Source of the DNA: a virus | Virus record (IMG/VR): IMGVR_UViG_3300035670_000321 | Location: 1 to 49,442 of that record | Strand: one strand, 5' to 3' | DNA: 49,442 bases | Shown: positions 47,103-49,442 of the stretch, in pieces | How the letters are laid out: every line of letters starts with the position of its first letter | Numbering within the stretch: position 1 is the stretch's first letter | Program-made: the position numbers and the translations under genes | The notes under the pieces: generated by a model | Seen by the model: only the letters and a program-made list of their open reading frames with translations | The model's database searches: none | What the model was told of the DNA's origin: nothing

Positions 47103-49442
47103 TTAAATATATTTACGCTTACCGGGAGCTTTTTTGTCCACTCTGCCGCCCTTGGCAAACTCGTCTACCGAACCTTTGATCGCGGACTCAGGCAGAACAT
47201 ACTCCGCCCAGTCATCCGGTCCGTTTTCTTCACGAATTAAGTAACCCGGCTCATACGGCGTTCTTTGCGCTTTACCTGTTTCCGGATCACGAATGGCTTT
47301 CAAGGTCTTAGGATCACGCACAATCATGTCACCGTACAGACGCTTGGACTTGATCAGGTAAGGCGGTTTATTCTTCTTTGCAGAATCCTCAGTAAAGACG
47401 CGTTGACCCGGCTTGTACTTAAACTCCATCTCGTCCATTTGTTGCTTCATCTGTGCAGCACGAGCACGGACGCTGTCGCCTAACGAAGTGTGCATGTCCT
47501 GTAGCGTAGTCAACTTTTTACCAGCGACCTGCGACTCTTTCGCGCCCATCTTTGTCAAGGCCTGTGCTGCCTTTCGAACGATGCCGCCACCTGCAAAGCC
47601 CTGAGTGCCTTCTTTGTAGCTCTTGTACTGGTTGTACAAGTCGCCCCAGTTAACCGTCACTTGGTCTTCTTCTTTCAGGCTATTCCCTGAACGGTTGGTT
47701 ACGTACTTAGTCGAGCCTATCTTTTCTGGGCCCAGTGTGTCAAACAACTGGAACACGGCGTTTTTCTCTTCTTGCGTTGGCTCGCTATTAAACTTAGATC
47801 GAATCTCTTTAATAAACAAACCGTCTTTGTCCGTAAACTTCGCTTCCACCGTTACCTGTGGAATACCCTTCTGGTTACGCAACGAGAAGACCCGTGCAAG
47901 ACCCGAGTTAAACGCATCCCTGCCGCCTAAGTTGTAGCTATCACTGGTCTTGTAACCACCAATTGAATGTCGCATCGCTGCTCCCTCTAACTCCACCGCG
48001 TCAGGCGACAGGACACGCACCCACTGCTGATTTTTGTCTATCTCATAGACGGGCTTGGTTCCATCAAAATAAATTTCTTTGGGAACCGTTTTACCGTCCC
48101 TTGCCTTTTCCAAGACCAACCCACGATCCCGCTTGATACGCATGTTTTGCGATCCCTTGACCACTGCCTCAGGGAACGTCATGCGCTCAAGGTCACTTAC
48201 AGGAATCGATGCAATTGCTTCTGATAGATTACGCGGGTTTAAAAAGTCCATGCTCGGCGTATGCGTGACGTCGTAGATAGGCTCTTCCTTGGTGGCCGCG
48301 TATAACAGGGGTTGAAAATCCTTGCCTGTCCCGCGCATGTAAGCTTCTCTTGCTTCCGGAGGGAGCTCCTCCATCCCCTTCAATAATTTCCCCAGCTTGT
48401 TTCTAGCCTCCGCATAAGTGGTTTCAGCCATCTGCTGGGCAGTGTTCACTGCTGGATAGTTTGGGTTTATTAAATCCTCTGGCACCCCTTGCTCAAGCAA
48501 TTTTGCACGTTGCGCTGCATTTATGCGATTTGCCAAAGTGTATGTGGGCTCTGTCGCGCCCGCTGGAGAATAAAGCTGTACTCCTAGCTGTGTGGCCTCA
48601 TCATAAACACGTTCAAGGTCTTTAACTGCCTTTGGGTTGCCCGCGCGCGCAGCGTCCAACAAGTAGTCCCTAAAGCGTTCGTCATCCGAACCGTACAGCG
48701 GCATACGGCCTTCAGACACGGCTAGACGCAAGGGATCGTCCGCCGTACCAAATGTCGAAGTAAAATACTTACGTCCTTTGGTTCGAATAAAGTCCGCTAC
48801 GGATTTAGCATCCCGACCTGCCAAAGTCTCCGATTGGGATAGTCCTTTGACCAGTCTGTCTATGTAGGTATCCAAACCAGAACCCATCTCAGGGGGATAG
48901 AATGTCCCGCCCTTGGGCTTGACCGCATACATCGGGCCTGCGCCTGTCCTTGCTGCGGTCTTTTCAACCATCCCTGCTGCTACCGGACCCAGTTCTTCAA
49001 AGGCACGGCGCGCGCCAGTCTTCACACCTTTAGCCGTCTTACTGATCGTGCCCGCTGGAACAGGCAACGGCAGGTAAGTGCCTACCTCTTCAAAGCCCTT
49101 ACCTTCCTTCGTCGGCGTAGTCATGCGCTTGGGCATGTAATCCCGCAAGACCTCTTCCGTCGTCGCGAACTTCCTCGTCTTGTCGCTCTCGCGGAAGATC
49201 GACTCGATGTCCCCCACTGATCCGGGGATCGCGGCTACTGAACCGCGTACTGCGGACTCCAAATTCGATACACCCTCACCCATGACATTGCGCAGCATCC
49301 GCGCCGAATCCGTCATGAACGTGTCCACACCCTTCTTGGACTTCAAGCCCCTCATGGTGTCCTTCGTGATCCCGCCTTCGCCGATGGCGATCTCGCCGTA
49401 CTCGGGGGAGCCGTCGGCACGGTGCACAGGACCACCTTGCGC
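47103..49442 (-). CDS. Large putative virion-associated protein, 5' end beyond window
   Basis: The frame is open to the right edge (bases 49442-49428 read AQGGP), so the start lies outside; the first in-window start codon is a GTG at 49427. At least 779 codons are visible. The protein is helical and charged, with no catalytic motif recognised. FAGGGIV (611-617 of the GTG-started frame) and FAKGGRV near the C terminus match a motif in other putative ejection proteins. Last 60 residues are basic and charged. It is encoded just upstream of portal, a place often taken by terminase; I see no terminase ATPase or nuclease motif. Confidence 0.7.
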   Translation of the reverse strand, partial: AQGGPVHRADGSPEYGEIAIGEGGITKDTMRGLKSKKGVDTFMTDSARMLRNVMGEGVSNLESAVRGSVAAIPGSVGDIESIFRESDKTRKFATTEEVLRDYMPKRMTTPTKEGKGFEEVGTYLPLPVPAGTISKTAKGVKTGARRAFEELGPVAAGMVEKTAARTGAGPMYAVKPKGGTFYPPEMGSGLDTYIDRLVKGLSQSETLAGRDAKSVADFIRTKGRKYFTSTFGTADDPLRLAVSEGRMPLYGSDDERFRDYLLDAARAGNPKAVKDLERVYDEATQLGVQLYSPAGATEPTYTLANRINAAQRAKLLEQGVPEDLINPNYPAVNTAQQMAETTYAEARNKLGKLLKGMEELPPEAREAYMRGTGKDFQPLLYAATKEEPIYDVTHTPSMDFLNPRNLSEAIASIPVSDLERMTFPEAVVKGSQNMRIKRDRGLVLEKARDGKTVPKEIYFDGTKPVYEIDKNQQWVRVLSPDAVELEGAAMRHSIGGYKTSDSYNLGGRDAFNSGLARVFSLRNQKGIPQVTVEAKFTDKDGLFIKEIRSKFNSEPTQEEKNAVFQLFDTLGPEKIGSTKYVTNRSGNSLKEEDQVTVNWGDLYNQYKSYKEGTQGFAGGGIVRKAAQALTKMGAKESQVAGKKLTTLQDMHTSLGDSVRARAAQMKQQMDEMEFKYKPGQRVFTEDSAKKNKPPYLIKSKRLYGDMIVRDPKTLKAIRDPETGKAQRTPYEPGYLIREENGPDDWAEYVLPESAIKGSVDEFAKGGRVDKKAPGKRKYI

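Noticed and set aside
47103-49442. Terminase large subunit
   Set aside because: Position fits, but no Walker A/B or nuclease motifs are visible.
1-49442. tRNA genes, integrase, repressor or IS elements
   Set aside because: I looked for cloverleaf stems, tyrosine/serine recombinase motifs and transposase signatures and saw none I could support.

Overview
The window looks like a nearly complete genome segment of a double-stranded DNA tailed phage infecting a Gram-negative bacterium. It has a portal, scaffold, capsid protein and P22-like tail adaptors and nozzle, but no recognisable sheath, tape-measure or baseplate genes, which suggests a short-tailed (podovirus-like) virion. The Gram-negative host is inferred from an Rz/Rz1 spanin pair and from ADP-heptose (LPS-type sugar) genes. 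No terminase, integrase, tRNA or CRISPR array was recognised. The gene at the right edge is cut by the window end and the polymerase gene stops at base 4, so the genome may continue on either side.

Layout. Bases 4-7689 (minus strand) hold the replication module: family A DNA polymerase, an SF1 helicase interrupted by an intein, an archaeo-eukaryotic-type primase, a possible ssDNA-binding protein and two small early proteins. A divergent promoter region near 7720-7749 separates these from a two-gene plus-strand island (SNF2-like helicase and PD-(D/E)XK nuclease, 7774-9899). From 9892 to the right end everything is on the minus strand. Read in the direction of transcription (right to left) the order is: large unknown protein, portal, small basic proteins, GroES-like protein, scaffold, capsid protein, terminator, small structural proteins, tail adaptors, fibre-like proteins, a giant RCC1-repeat protein, glycosyltransferases, ADP-heptose genes, lysis cassette with nested Rz1, tail nozzle, and four large putative internal/ejection proteins. 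Nearly all minus-strand neighbours are spaced by a few bases or overlap (many ATGA or TAATG junctions), so translation is probably coupled.

The most striking block is 24.6-34.0 kb. A separate heptose-phosphate kinase, a heptose-1-phosphate adenylyltransferase and an epimerase, plus a cupin, sit beside a GT/methyltransferase fusion and a TPR-heptosyltransferase-like (GT9-type) enzyme. The GT9-type gene overlaps by four bases the gene for a 1464-residue protein made of about 28 RCC1 blades (4 x 7). My leading hypothesis is a phage-encoded system that makes or activates ADP-heptose and attaches the sugar either to host LPS or to the Ser/Thr-rich repeat adhesin of the virion itself. Other points of interest are the helicase intein with a GIY-YIG-like insert, a Leu at the polymerase position 762 equivalent, a hairpin that could hide a ribosome binding site, and a glycine motif shared by several putative ejection proteins and small basic proteins.
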